The notes beneath the pieces were generated by a model that saw only the letters and a list, made by a program, of their open reading frames with translations, did no database searches and was not told the DNA's origin. From Candidatus Nomurabacteria bacterium (GTDB lineage Bacteria; Patescibacteriota; Minisyncoccia; Phycocordibacterales; UBA9973), in contig JAHFNF010000002.1 of assembly GCA_023267515.1 (NCBI GenBank), forward strand, positions 1 to 23,975: a stretch of 23,975 bases of DNA, in the 5' to 3' direction. The stretch's first letter is position 1. Each line of letters opens with the position of its first letter. A program made the translations under genes and the position numbers. Shown here piece by piece: positions 1-7,185 of this stretch.

Positions 1-2561
1 ATAAATTTAATAACACTATAACTGTGTGCAATATGGAGAATTTTGATCCACTCGGCATTCACACTGGGGATTCTATTGTCATCGCCCCCTCCCAGACGCT
101 TTCAAATAAGGAGTATCACGGCTTGCGAGAAGCAAGTATAAAAATAGTGCAGAGTTTGAAAATCGTTGGCGAGTGCAATGTGCAGTACGCATTAAACCCT
201 AACCCTAAGAATGGCAAAGAGAATCAGCTGGATTATTATGTAATTGAAGTAAATGCTCGGCTTTCGCGTTCGTCCGCGCTCGCTTCAAAAGCAACCGGCT
301 ATCCGCTTGCATATGTGGCGGCGAAGCTTGCACTTGGATACAGCTTACTCGAAATAAAAAATAAAATTACCGAAGTGACCCAAAGTTTTTTTGAGCCGGC
401 GCTGGATTATGTAGTGGTGAAAATGCCACGCTGGGATTTGGATAAATTTGTCGGCGCCTATGAGCAAATTGGGAGCGCGATGAAGTCCGTCGGGGAGGTG
501 ATGGCTATTGGCCGGAGTTTTGAAGAAGCGCTAGAGAAAGCGGTAAGGATGCAATCTGGAAATATTCAGAGTGTGACGGACAATGGCTTCAAAGATGCAA
601 AAGAGTTAAAAAAGTTCTTGCATATTCCTACCCCAAAACGTCTCTTTGCCATAGCCGAAAGTATGATGAAAGGAATGACCGTAAAGGAGCTCTACAAAAT
701 TACCGGGATTGACCCGTGGTTCCTGTCTCGCTTAGAAAATATTGTGCAAGTGCAGAAAAAGTTTAAAAGAAGTAAAAAATTGAATAAAGAAAGTATGCTC
801 GAGCTTAAACAAATCGGTATTTCCGACAAAAAGATCGGGCAATTGTGCGGGAAAGATGAGTTTCGAGTTCGGGCTTTACGGAAAAATATGGGAATTGTGC
901 CGTCAGTCTTTCAAATAGATACTTTAGCCGGGGAGGTACCAGCTAAGACAAATTATTTATATCTTACTTATCATGGTAGTCATAATGATGTGGTGCCACT
1001 CGGCAAGAATGCGGTGGCAGTACTCGGTTCGGGGCCGTATCATATCGGTTCATCGGTGGAATTTGACTGGTCTTGCGTGAATGCGTCGCTCGCGCTTCGG
1101 AAACATAAAAAACAGTCCATAATTATAAATTGCAATCCGGAAACTGTCTCAACAGATTACGATATGTCTGATAGATTATACTTTGAAAATCTTTCATTTG
1201 AGACAGTGGCGGATATTTTTGAATTTGAACGGGCATACGGACTCATTATTTCTGTCGGCGGTCAGCGACCGAACAATTTGGCTGGCAAGCTTCATCAAAG
1301 TAAATTTAATATTTTAGGTACGACTGCATTAAATATTGATCGAGCAGAAGATAGGAATGCTTTTTCTGCGATGCTCGATAAATTGAAGATTCTTCAGCCA
1401 AAGTGGCAAAGTTTTACCAATATGAAAGAGGCAGAAAAGTTTGCCGAAGCAGAAGGGTACCCAGTTCTTGTTCGTCCCTCTTATGTCCTTTCTGGCTCGG
1501 CGATGAGTGTCTGCCACAATAAAGAACAATTAGACAACTTCATCACTCGGGCAGCGATACTTTCACCTAAACACCCAGTCACGATTTCTAAATATATGGA
1601 AAACGCCAAGGAGTTGGAGTTTGATGCCGTCGCGCAAAAAGGAGAGTTAATGATTTATGGCATTTCAGAGCACGTGGAAAATGCAGGGGTGCATTCAGGG
1701 GATGCGACTATAGTTTTCCCGACTCAGCGGGTGTATGCCTCCACCGAATTTCAACTTCGCGATATTTCAAAGCGTATTGCCAAAGAGCTCGCCATTACCG
1801 GGCCGGTTAATATTCAATTTTTAGTAAAAGATAACCGACCATTTGTGATTGAAGTAAATTTGCGCGCGAGCCGGACATTTCCACTGCTTTCCAAAGCGAT
1901 GAATGCGAATTTCCCAGAAATTGCAGTAGATAGCTTTTTTGGGAGCGCAAAGGTCCACGATTTTGTTTACCCGAAAAGTGTAGTGGTAAAATCTCCCCAG
2001 TTTTCTTTCTCGCGCCTACTCGGTGCGGACCCAGTACTCCGGGTGGAGATGGCTTCTACTGGCGAGGTGGCCTGCTTTGGGCGAGATTACGATGAAGCGC
2101 TTTTAAAATCAATTCTCTCGGCGAATAAATTTGATTTTAGGAAAAAAGCGGTACTGCTTTCTTTGGGCGGTGCGACCAATAAAGCCAAGTTTTTAGAGGG
2201 AGCTCTTATGCTCCAAACCCTTGGCTATAAAATATTTGCTACCGATACGACAGCTCTATTCTTCAAAGAGCAAAATATTGAGTGTGCCTCTGTGCGCAAG
2301 GCTTATCAAGAGTCTCCAAATGCGCTAGATATAATTTTAAGCAAAGAAGTCTCTTTTGTGATAAATTTAAGTAAGGATAATGTTGGTAAAGTAAAAAAGC
2401 GGAGCGTGACAGACGGCTTCCGTGTCCGCCGGGCAACAGTGGACAATCAGATACCACTATTTACCGATCTGCATTTGGCTCGGGCCTTCGTCAAAGCTCT
2501 TACTCATTACCGAATGCAAGATTTAGAAATAAAATCATATAAAGAGTATTTACAAGGATAA
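1..2561 (+). CDS. carB: Carbamoyl-phosphate synthase large subunit, 5'-truncated by window edge
   Basis: CarB makes carbamoyl phosphate from bicarbonate, ATP and ammonia supplied by the CarA glutaminase, the first step of pyrimidine and arginine synthesis in the cytoplasm. The frame is open from the window edge (first full codon at 3); the GTG at 24 is an internal Val, since family-like sequence (ITVCNMENFD) runs through it. About 850 of the usual ~1070 residues are present, so roughly 220 are missing. Counting from codon 24: end of the first ATP-grasp half (IEVNARLSR at ~74-82), the oligomerisation helices (~195-300), the second synthetase half (GSGPYHIGSSVEFDW at ~335-349, NPETVSTDYD ~371, IEVNLRASR), then an MGS-like regulatory domain (~705-845). 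Many positions match the animal CAD/CPS1 type rather than E. coli CarB. pyrB starts 3 bases downstream. The family assignment is secure. Confidence 0.97.
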   Translation, partial: KFNNTITVCNMENFDPLGIHTGDSIVIAPSQTLSNKEYHGLREASIKIVQSLKIVGECNVQYALNPNPKNGKENQLDYYVIEVNARLSRSSALASKATGYPLAYVAAKLALGYSLLEIKNKITEVTQSFFEPALDYVVVKMPRWDLDKFVGAYEQIGSAMKSVGEVMAIGRSFEEALEKAVRMQSGNIQSVTDNGFKDAKELKKFLHIPTPKRLFAIAESMMKGMTVKELYKITGIDPWFLSRLENIVQVQKKFKRSKKLNKESMLELKQIGISDKKIGQLCGKDEFRVRALRKNMGIVPSVFQIDTLAGEVPAKTNYLYLTYHGSHNDVVPLGKNAVAVLGSGPYHIGSSVEFDWSCVNASLALRKHKKQSIIINCNPETVSTDYDMSDRLYFENLSFETVADIFEFERAYGLIISVGGQRPNNLAGKLHQSKFNILGTTALNIDRAEDRNAFSAMLDKLKILQPKWQSFTNMKEAEKFAEAEGYPVLVRPSYVLSGSAMSVCHNKEQLDNFITRAAILSPKHPVTISKYMENAKELEFDAVAQKGELMIYGISEHVENAGVHSGDATIVFPTQRVYASTEFQLRDISKRIAKELAITGPVNIQFLVKDNRPFVIEVNLRASRTFPLLSKAMNANFPEIAVDSFFGSAKVHDFVYPKSVVVKSPQFSFSRLLGADPVLRVEMASTGEVACFGRDYDEALLKSILSANKFDFRKKAVLLSLGGATNKAKFLEGALMLQTLGYKIFATDTTALFFKEQNIECASVRKAYQESPNALDIILSKEVSFVINLSKDNVGKVKKRSVTDGFRVRRATVDNQIPLFTDLHLARAFVKALTHYRMQDLEIKSYKEYLQG

Positions 2562-2564
2562 ATA

Positions 2565-3488
2565 ATGATTATGAAACACATTTTAAATACAAAACAATTC
2601 AGCAAAGATGATATAGAGCAGATTTTTTCGGCTGTGCCAGAGATGGAAAAAATTGCCGCAGACGGCAGCGTGAAAAAACCACTCGCTGGTAAACTCATTG
2701 CTTGCGTTTTTTATGAGCCGTCTACTCGCACGCGATTGTCTTTTGAGACGGCAGCACTTCGTCTAGGCGCTCACATCATCTCAGTAGAAGATGCCACAGA
2801 AAATTCTTCTGCGCATAAAGGTGAAACGATTGAAGACACTGCGCGGACACTTTCTTGTTATGCAGATGCTATTGTAATGAGGCATTTTGAAGTGGGCGCG
2901 GCGGAGAGAGCATCAAAAGTAGCTTCAAAGCCTGTGATTAACGCTGGAGACGGCGCTAATCAACACCCATCACAAGGATTGCTGGATCTTTACACTATAA
3001 AAAATGAAGAGGGGAGATTAGACAATCTTTCAATTGCTTTTGTTGGCGATGTATTAAACAGTCGGACGCTTAAATCTCTTGTGCCACTCCTTATACTTTA
3101 TCCAAATAACACTTTTTACTTTATTTCACCGCGTGAACTGGCGCTGGATGAAAATTATAGAAAATATTTACAGGATAATAAAGTAAATTTCAAAGAAATA
3201 AATGAACTTGATGGAGTGTTGCCACAGGTGGACGTGCTATATATGATGCGGGTGCAGAAAGAACGATTTAAAAATCCACAAGATTATGAAAAAGTAAAAG
3301 ATTCATTTTTATTGAAGTCAGCACACGTAAAAAAATTAAAGAAGACTGCGATTATTATGCACCCATTGCCACGGGTGAACGAAATTGACCCCGCAATTGA
3401 CGGGGATTCCCGCGCTGCCTATTTCCGCCAAGCCCAAAATGGTCTCTTTGTCCGTATGGCCCTTCTCCTTTATGTGTTTGGAAAATAA
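2565..3488 (+). CDS. pyrB: Aspartate carbamoyltransferase catalytic chain
   Basis: PyrB condenses carbamoyl phosphate with L-aspartate to N-carbamoyl-aspartate, the committed pyrimidine step. At 307 residues it is normal length. Visible active-site elements: STRTR at 53-57 (carbamoyl-phosphate loop), Lys85 in AHKGET, Arg106 in MRHF, HPSQ at 134-137, Arg168, RVQKERF at 229-235 and HPLPRVNEI from 266. The start at 2565 is supported by AAGGA at 2554-2558, six bases upstream, one of the very few Shine-Dalgarno-like sites in this window; Met3 (2571) is an alternative. The gene follows carB with a 3-base gap, so co-transcription is expected. No regulatory chain pyrI and no dihydroorotase pyrC lie next to it; the next gene is on the opposite strand. 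A terminator follows directly. Confidence 0.97.
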   Translation: MIMKHILNTKQFSKDDIEQIFSAVPEMEKIAADGSVKKPLAGKLIACVFYEPSTRTRLSFETAALRLGAHIISVEDATENSSAHKGETIEDTARTLSCYADAIVMRHFEVGAAERASKVASKPVINAGDGANQHPSQGLLDLYTIKNEEGRLDNLSIAFVGDVLNSRTLKSLVPLLILYPNNTFYFISPRELALDENYRKYLQDNKVNFKEINELDGVLPQVDVLYMMRVQKERFKNPQDYEKVKDSFLLKSAHVKKLKKTAIIMHPLPRVNEIDPAIDGDSRAAYFRQAQNGLFVRMALLLYVFGK

Positions 3489-3519
3489 AAAAACACTCAG
3501 AACTCTGAGTGTTTTTTTT
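3489..3519. terminator. Bidirectional intrinsic terminator between pyrB and cupredoxin gene
   Basis: A perfect 10-bp inverted repeat pairs 3491-3500 with 3505-3514 around an AACT loop (3501-3504). It is preceded by an A run and followed by a T run, so it reads as an intrinsic terminator on both strands. It sits between the convergent pyrB (+) and cupredoxin (-) genes and probably serves both. Confidence 0.9.
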
Positions 3520-3530
3520 ATTTTGTATTT

Positions 3531-3965
3531 TTAACTAACTGTTACACTCGCTTTCATCATCGGGTGAATGTTGCAGTGGTAGCTCACTGAGCCGGGGTTT
3601 GTGAAAGTAAAGCTGAAGGATTCTCCTGGTGAAAGAGTGCCTGAGTCAAACATACTGCCCGAGTCAGAAGTGACGGTATGCGCCACATTATCGTTATTAG
3701 TCCAGGTGACTTTTGTGCCCACTTTTATATTAAGGGTGGCCGGGCCGAATACGAAATTTTTTATATTTACAGAAACGCTGGCCGGAGGGGTTGCAGTCGT
3801 GCCCCCGACTGGTGGGGTGTTTTGCTGGTTATTCACTACCGGAGGGGTAGTTGTTTGTGAGTTTTCTACTGGCATCGGAGCAGAATAATTGCTCTTTGAA
3901 ACAAAGTAATAAATTCCTAGGACGATAAGAAGCAAAACTATGATGACCACAATTGTGTTTTTCAT
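3531..3965 (-). CDS. Membrane-anchored cupredoxin (plastocyanin/amicyanin-like blue copper protein)
   Basis: This 144-residue protein has one N-terminal membrane segment (residues 4-21), a Pro/Thr/Asn-rich linker (28-62) and a C-terminal cupredoxin domain (about 63-144). The type 1 copper ligands are all visible: His96 in the AHTVT motif, then Cys131, His134 and Met137 in the CNIHPMM motif, with the C-x2-H-x2-M spacing of amicyanin-like proteins. It should sit outside the cytoplasmic membrane and carry single electrons or bind copper. It is the last gene of a minus-strand set, 12 bases after the membrane protein gene (3978-4418). The start is preceded only by an A-rich stretch, with no Shine-Dalgarno sequence. 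No redox partner is visible in the window, so the electron donor and acceptor are unknown. Confidence 0.92.
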   Translation of the reverse strand: MKNTIVVIIVLLLIVLGIYYFVSKSNYSAPMPVENSQTTTPPVVNNQQNTPPVGGTTATPPASVSVNIKNFVFGPATLNIKVGTKVTWTNNDNVAHTVTSDSGSMFDSGTLSPGESFSFTFTNPGSVSYHCNIHPMMKASVTVS

Positions 3966-3977
3966 TTTTTTTATATA

Positions 3978-4418
3978 CTAGCTAGTAATATTGTTATTGT
4001 ACCACTTTTTAAACATTACCTTTGTAAGGTAATAACCTCCGACGAAAGCAGTAGTGTGTACGATGCCAAAAGCAACTCCGGTGCCAAAGAGTCCCATATT
4101 TAGAAATGTTAATCCATTTAAAGCAATTCCAGCAGGGTAATAGTCAAACAAGATGGGGAGGACGTTATAATAGGATCCCCAGATAGAAGCTACGACAATA
4201 CCCCCAATCAGCACTTTCTTAAATTCTCTTTTTGTCAGGTTTATATACGAGAGAAATAGAATTGAGAAAACAAAAAAGACAGTGAACTTGCCCAGAAAAT
4301 AACCGGTTGTTTCCATCGGCTCTGAAAAAAGTAAGTGAGAGAAATAGTCTATGATATAGACGCCGATGACAGATATTGATAACGCGCTCACTATTACCTT
4401 TATAGGATTTTTTATCAT
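3978..4418 (-). CDS. Four-helix integral membrane protein, function unknown
   Basis: The product is 146 residues if it starts at the ATG at 4418, with about four hydrophobic segments (roughly residues 7-25, 42-61, 69-87 and 108-132) and a short basic C-terminus. The frame is open up to 4475, but that longer start would overlap the 3' end of tig by 38 bases and add a basic non-hydrophobic segment. A TATACT element at 4433-4428 lies just upstream of the 4418 start, and the tig stop lies 20 bases away, so 4418 is preferred. The gene lies between tig and the cupredoxin gene, all on the minus strand. I do not recognise a family. The His residues in the predicted membrane segments could be ligands, but no motif is clear. 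Confidence 0.75.
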   Translation of the reverse strand: MIKNPIKVIVSALSISVIGVYIIDYFSHLLFSEPMETTGYFLGKFTVFFVFSILFLSYINLTKREFKKVLIGGIVVASIWGSYYNVLPILFDYYPAGIALNGLTFLNMGLFGTGVAFGIVHTTAFVGGYYLTKVMFKKWYNNNITS

Positions 4419-4437
4419 ATTAAAGTAAGTATACCAC

Positions 4438-5481
4438 TTATTTCTGAGCTTCAAGAAATTCAAAGACTTTTTCATTGGAAAGCACTTGATGGGTATGCAT
4501 CCGAGCGGCTTCCGGGTCAGCTTCTTTATAGTGTTCCAAAATATGGGCGACTTCGTGCTCTATCGCTTCGTCTTCTGGCTTTATGTTTTCAACTTTCGCA
4601 ATGTTGGCGAGCACCAAAGACAGTTTGGATCTTTGCTCTGCATCCTTGCGGAAGTCTTTGCGCAGGTCCTCTTCGTTTTTCTTCAAGTGAGTGAGATAGT
4701 CTTCAAATTTAAGTCCCATTTGGGCGACGTCTCCCTGCATCCGGTGGATTATCTTGCTCGTTTCGGATTCCATCAGTATTTCTGGCAATTCCATCTCGGA
4801 GCCATCAATAATTTTCTCAACCATTTTTATGCGAGTTTTTTCTTTTGCTTGGTTTTCTTTTTCTAGTTTAATATTCTCACGGAGTTTTTTTCTAAAATCC
4901 TCCACATTTTCAAAAGGACCCATACTTTTTACGAATTCGTCATTTAATTCTGGCAGAATTGGTTCTAGTTTTTTTTCTTCTTCCCCTTCTTTTGCTTCCA
5001 CTTTTGGCGCGCGAGATTTTCTGATTTCTTCAATTGTTTTTTCTAGCTCCTCATCCGAGACAGTAATATTTTTTTCATTTTCTGGCACGTTCCCCATTAT
5101 CTCCTTGGCGATTTTTTTATAGTCAGGAAGACTCACTTCTGGGAGCACAGCAGTCTTTATTTTAAATCCCATAGGGTTTTTGCGCGCTAATTTAGTAATC
5201 ACAATCTCTGGTCTGCCGATCGCATCTATCTTGTTTTCCTCCAATATCATAGGGTAGTTTTCAGAAAGCGCTAGCTCTGCCATTTCTTCAAGTATGCGGA
5301 TTTCCGGTATTTTGGAGAGTAAAACATTTTCTGGCACTTTACCTTTGCGGAAACCGTCAAATTCGGCATTTTCGCCGACCTTCTTCAAAGCTTTATTCCA
5401 GTAGCCTTCAAAGATTTCAGCTTCTATTTCTCCTTCTATTTCTACTTCACTTTTTGGCAATTTTTTAACATTTATTTTCAT
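4438..5481 (-). CDS. tig: Trigger factor chaperone lacking the PPIase (FKBP) domain
   Basis: Trigger factor binds ribosomal protein L23 at the exit tunnel and shields nascent chains. The ribosome-binding N-domain is clear, with GFRKGKVP at residues 43-50, the same signature and position as in E. coli. The C-terminal chaperone domain is also clear (from about 178, LNDEFVKSMG and ENVEDFRKKL, to residue 347). In the usual ~430-residue protein an FKBP-type prolyl isomerase domain sits between these parts. Here VSDEELEKTIEEIR (141-154) runs into a short charged Lys/Glu linker (about 158-173) and then straight into the C-domain, so around 85 residues are absent. The start at 5481 lies just after a promoter-like element (5488-5516), which would give a leaderless mRNA. 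The next minus-strand gene begins 20 bases downstream. Confidence 0.93.
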   Translation of the reverse strand: MKINVKKLPKSEVEIEGEIEAEIFEGYWNKALKKVGENAEFDGFRKGKVPENVLLSKIPEIRILEEMAELALSENYPMILEENKIDAIGRPEIVITKLARKNPMGFKIKTAVLPEVSLPDYKKIAKEIMGNVPENEKNITVSDEELEKTIEEIRKSRAPKVEAKEGEEEKKLEPILPELNDEFVKSMGPFENVEDFRKKLRENIKLEKENQAKEKTRIKMVEKIIDGSEMELPEILMESETSKIIHRMQGDVAQMGLKFEDYLTHLKKNEEDLRKDFRKDAEQRSKLSLVLANIAKVENIKPEDEAIEHEVAHILEHYKEADPEAARMHTHQVLSNEKVFEFLEAQK

Positions 5482-5487
5482 CCCGTC

Positions 5488-5516
5488 ATCTTATACTAAA
5501 TGGTAATTCTTTTCAA
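5488..5516 (-). promoter_or_regulatory. Probable sigma70-type promoter of tig
   Basis: On the minus strand TTGAAA (5516-5511) and TAAGAT (5493-5488) are separated by 17 bases. The expected start of transcription falls on or next to the tig ATG (5481), so the mRNA would be leaderless or nearly so. An alternative -10 reading, TATAAG, gives a 15-base spacer. Confidence 0.45.
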
Positions 5517-5556
5517 CACAAAAAATGACCAGGTTTTTTCCTAGTCATTTTTTGTG
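5517..5556 (-). terminator. Intrinsic terminator downstream of the 72-residue protein gene
   Basis: Arms 5517-5533 and 5540-5556 are complementary over 17 bases with one mismatch, with a loop of six T (six A on the minus strand). The T-rich outer part of the stem supplies the U-tract. It lies just after the end of the minus-strand gene at 5569-5787 and just upstream of the tig promoter, so it insulates the two units. Confidence 0.8.
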
Positions 5557-5568
5557 GATAGCCTCTGG

Positions 5569-5787
5569 CTATATTCCGCTATCAAGGGTATCTAACTTTA
5601 CGTCGTTTAAGCCTTGTTCAATATTTGAAACATCATCAGGATTATCGGAAGGAGTGTTTACGGTGGTTCCGTTATTTTGCTGTATCTTTTGCTTTACGGA
5701 AGTTTTCCAGACGTACCAGCCACCGATAATCAAGATGACTATTATAATAATTGAACCCATTAGAGCACCGTTAGATTTTTGTTCCAT
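5569..5787 (-). CDS. Small single-pass membrane protein, function unknown
   Basis: A 72-residue protein with a short polar N-terminus, one strongly hydrophobic segment (about residues 11-26, rich in Ile), then a basic stretch and a polar acidic tail (about 37-72). The positive residues after the helix suggest an internal C-terminus, but topology is uncertain. It follows the secreted coiled-coil gene by 19 bases on the same strand, so the two are probably co-transcribed and may act together. Its start is preceded by an A/T-only leader without a Shine-Dalgarno sequence. A terminator follows at 5517-5556. No family recognised. Confidence 0.75.
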   Translation of the reverse strand: MEQKSNGALMGSIIIIVILIIGGWYVWKTSVKQKIQQNNGTTVNTPSDNPDDVSNIEQGLNDVKLDTLDSGI

Positions 5788-5806
5788 ATTTTTATTTTAT
5801 TTATTA

Positions 5807-6406
5807 TTAATTATCATCCCCCTGGTTGTCATCGTTATTTGCTTTTAGGCTCGTGATTGCCGTTACCATATCTTGGTGGACTTCTTTAAGTAAGTCTTTC
5901 GCATCACGTGCGCCTAACTTTATATTTGCAAATATGTCAGCCGTTACTTTCACATCGGAATCCGGTATCAAGGCTTTCACTTCTGCTATTTTTGCTTTGG
6001 CTTCCGTAAGTTTTATTTTTGCAGCGTCAAGGGAAGCTTGGGCGGCAGTCGTGTCTTTACCTTCCGCCTTCTGCTTGTCTATCCTTGACTGTATCCTAGC
6101 TTGGAAGCTTTCAAGGACTTTTACAGCCATATCAAATCTTTCAGTGAGCATTTTTTGCGCTCGTTCGCGGAATACACTCCTTCTTTGGGCGATATCTTTT
6201 CGGAAATCTTCTTTTTCGGTCATCAGCTTTTGTCTAAAAGTTTCTCTCTCTGCTTTCATTTGGTCTAAATTTGCTTTCATATCAGCACGTATGCCTGCAT
6301 TAGCATTAACTCCAAGATTTACTTCGGCGAATGCTTTTGTCCCTACTCCGAGCATAAGGATGCCCATCAAAAAAACCATTGAAACTAAACCTATATCTTT
6401 TTTCAT
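5807..6406 (-). CDS. Secreted alpha-helical coiled-coil protein, function unknown
   Basis: The 199-residue product begins with a typical Sec signal peptide (basic MKKD start, hydrophobic core at about 6-23, and an AFA-E cleavage site near residue 27). The mature part is almost entirely helical and charged: residues 40-100 are rich in Lys, Arg, Glu, Gln and Met, residues 100-150 in Ala, Lys and Glu, and the end is an Asn/Asp-rich acidic tail. This pattern suggests a long coiled coil exported from the cell. Possible roles are structural, periplasm-like spacing, or a chaperone or tether; none can be chosen from sequence. It precedes the 72-residue anchored protein with a 19-base gap. Confidence 0.82.
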   Translation of the reverse strand: MKKDIGLVSMVFLMGILMLGVGTKAFAEVNLGVNANAGIRADMKANLDQMKAERETFRQKLMTEKEDFRKDIAQRRSVFRERAQKMLTERFDMAVKVLESFQARIQSRIDKQKAEGKDTTAAQASLDAAKIKLTEAKAKIAEVKALIPDSDVKVTADIFANIKLGARDAKDLLKEVHQDMVTAITSLKANNDDNQGDDN

Positions 6407-6420
6407 AATTTTTATTTATT

Positions 6421-6585
6421 AGTTGTTAATAATATATAATAGCAAATTGACCACTTACTCTATTATATACTATATCAGACGTGCTAGTGGTGCAAAACTT
6501 ACAAGGGTTAGATGTGGATAAAATATACTTGCCAAGCTTGCGCAGAAAAGACATAATTAGTGCATTATTAATTAATAATATAAAT
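6421..6585. other. Intergenic region between divergent genes, with a possible + strand promoter and long leader
   Basis: This 165-base AT-rich region separates the minus-strand coiled-coil gene from the + strand anchored-protein gene. On the + strand TTGACC (6448-6453) is followed by overlapping TATACT and TACTAT elements (about 6467-6474), but spacing is short (13-15 bases). If used, the mRNA would carry a leader of about 100 bases that includes a perfect DnaA-box sequence at 6513-6521. A frame is open here from a GTG at 6481, but the encoded residues do not look like a protein start. Confidence 0.3.
6513..6521 (-). promoter_or_regulatory. Consensus DnaA box in the leader of the 6586 gene
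   Basis: TGTGGATAA matches the complement of the DnaA-box consensus TTATCCACA at all nine positions. It lies about 65 bases upstream of the ATG at 6586. One isolated box can arise by chance, so binding is uncertain. Confidence 0.3.
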
Positions 6586-7137
6586 ATGGAAAATAATCAA
6601 AATATGAGTATGGTTGGTTCAAGCAGTAAGACGGGAATAATTGTTGCTTTGTTTATAGGCCTAATATTAGGACTCGTTATTGGAAACTTGCCAAAATTGC
6701 AAAATAATCAAAAAGCCGAAGTAATAAGTAGTACTGACGTAAGTACGATTTCAGGTGAGGTAATTGTTGCCACAAGTACTGGCGGTAAGCCGGCAACTAT
6801 TACTACTAATACGGCGCATATCTTGTCCCAAGACCTTGTGAATGGGATTGCGAATATCCTTGGCACTAAAATGCAGGCATCTAATGTAAGGCAAATGGAA
6901 CAAGTTACTACTTACTTGGCACAAGGTATTTCTAGCGGTAGTAATAATACTATCGGTCAGATAGCGCCAATAACTTGTACTACGGTTTTACATTGCAATA
7001 GTCCCGGTACTAGCAGTGTCTCAAATTACTATCACACAGAGTGTTCTGATGGGAGTGGATGGTTTACCCCCGTTGATGGTACTTGTAGTAATGCTATGCC
7101 CGCCGGCGGTGGTCTAGGTACGTCAGGAACAAAATAA
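6586..7137 (+). CDS. N-terminally anchored, Cys-containing extracellular protein, function unknown
   Basis: With the ATG at 6586 the product is 183 residues: a short polar N-terminus, one membrane segment (about residues 15-32, containing IIVALFIGLILGL), then a Ser/Thr/Asn-rich region. Four Cys lie in the last 60 residues, in a region also rich in Gly and aromatic residues, which suggests two disulfides outside the cell. The frame is open 35 codons further up to a GTG at 6481, but that part has no hydrophobic or family-like character, so the shorter form is chosen. The anchor is closely similar to that of the 97-residue protein at 9345 (IIALFVGLVLGF). A terminator follows directly. No enzymatic motif is visible. 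Confidence 0.75.
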   Translation: MENNQNMSMVGSSSKTGIIVALFIGLILGLVIGNLPKLQNNQKAEVISSTDVSTISGEVIVATSTGGKPATITTNTAHILSQDLVNGIANILGTKMQASNVRQMEQVTTYLAQGISSGSNNTIGQIAPITCTTVLHCNSPGTSSVSNYYHTECSDGSGWFTPVDGTCSNAMPAGGGLGTSGTK

Positions 7138-7138
7138 A

Positions 7139-7170
7139 TTAAAAAATCCCCCAGCTGGGGGATTTTTTTT
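7139..7170. terminator. Bidirectional intrinsic terminator between 6586 gene and hppA
   Basis: A perfect palindrome spans 7141-7168: an A run, TCCCC, central CAGCTG, GGGGA and a T run. Folded with an AGCT loop it gives a GC-rich stem with A/T tails, functional for both converging genes. Confidence 0.92.
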
Positions 7171-7185
7171 GCGTAAATTTAAATA

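Noticed and set aside
24..29. GTG at 24 as the start of carB
   Set aside because: The frame is open to the window edge and the residues before it (ITV) continue the family alignment, so it is internal.
4419..4475. Longer start for the four-helix membrane protein at 4475
   Set aside because: It would overlap the tig coding region, while a start at 4418 lies after the tig stop and just before the first helix.
6481..6585. N-terminal extension of the anchored protein from a GTG at 6481
   Set aside because: The 35 extra residues have no membrane or domain character; the ATG at 6586 directly precedes the anchor and matches the 9345 paralogue's layout.
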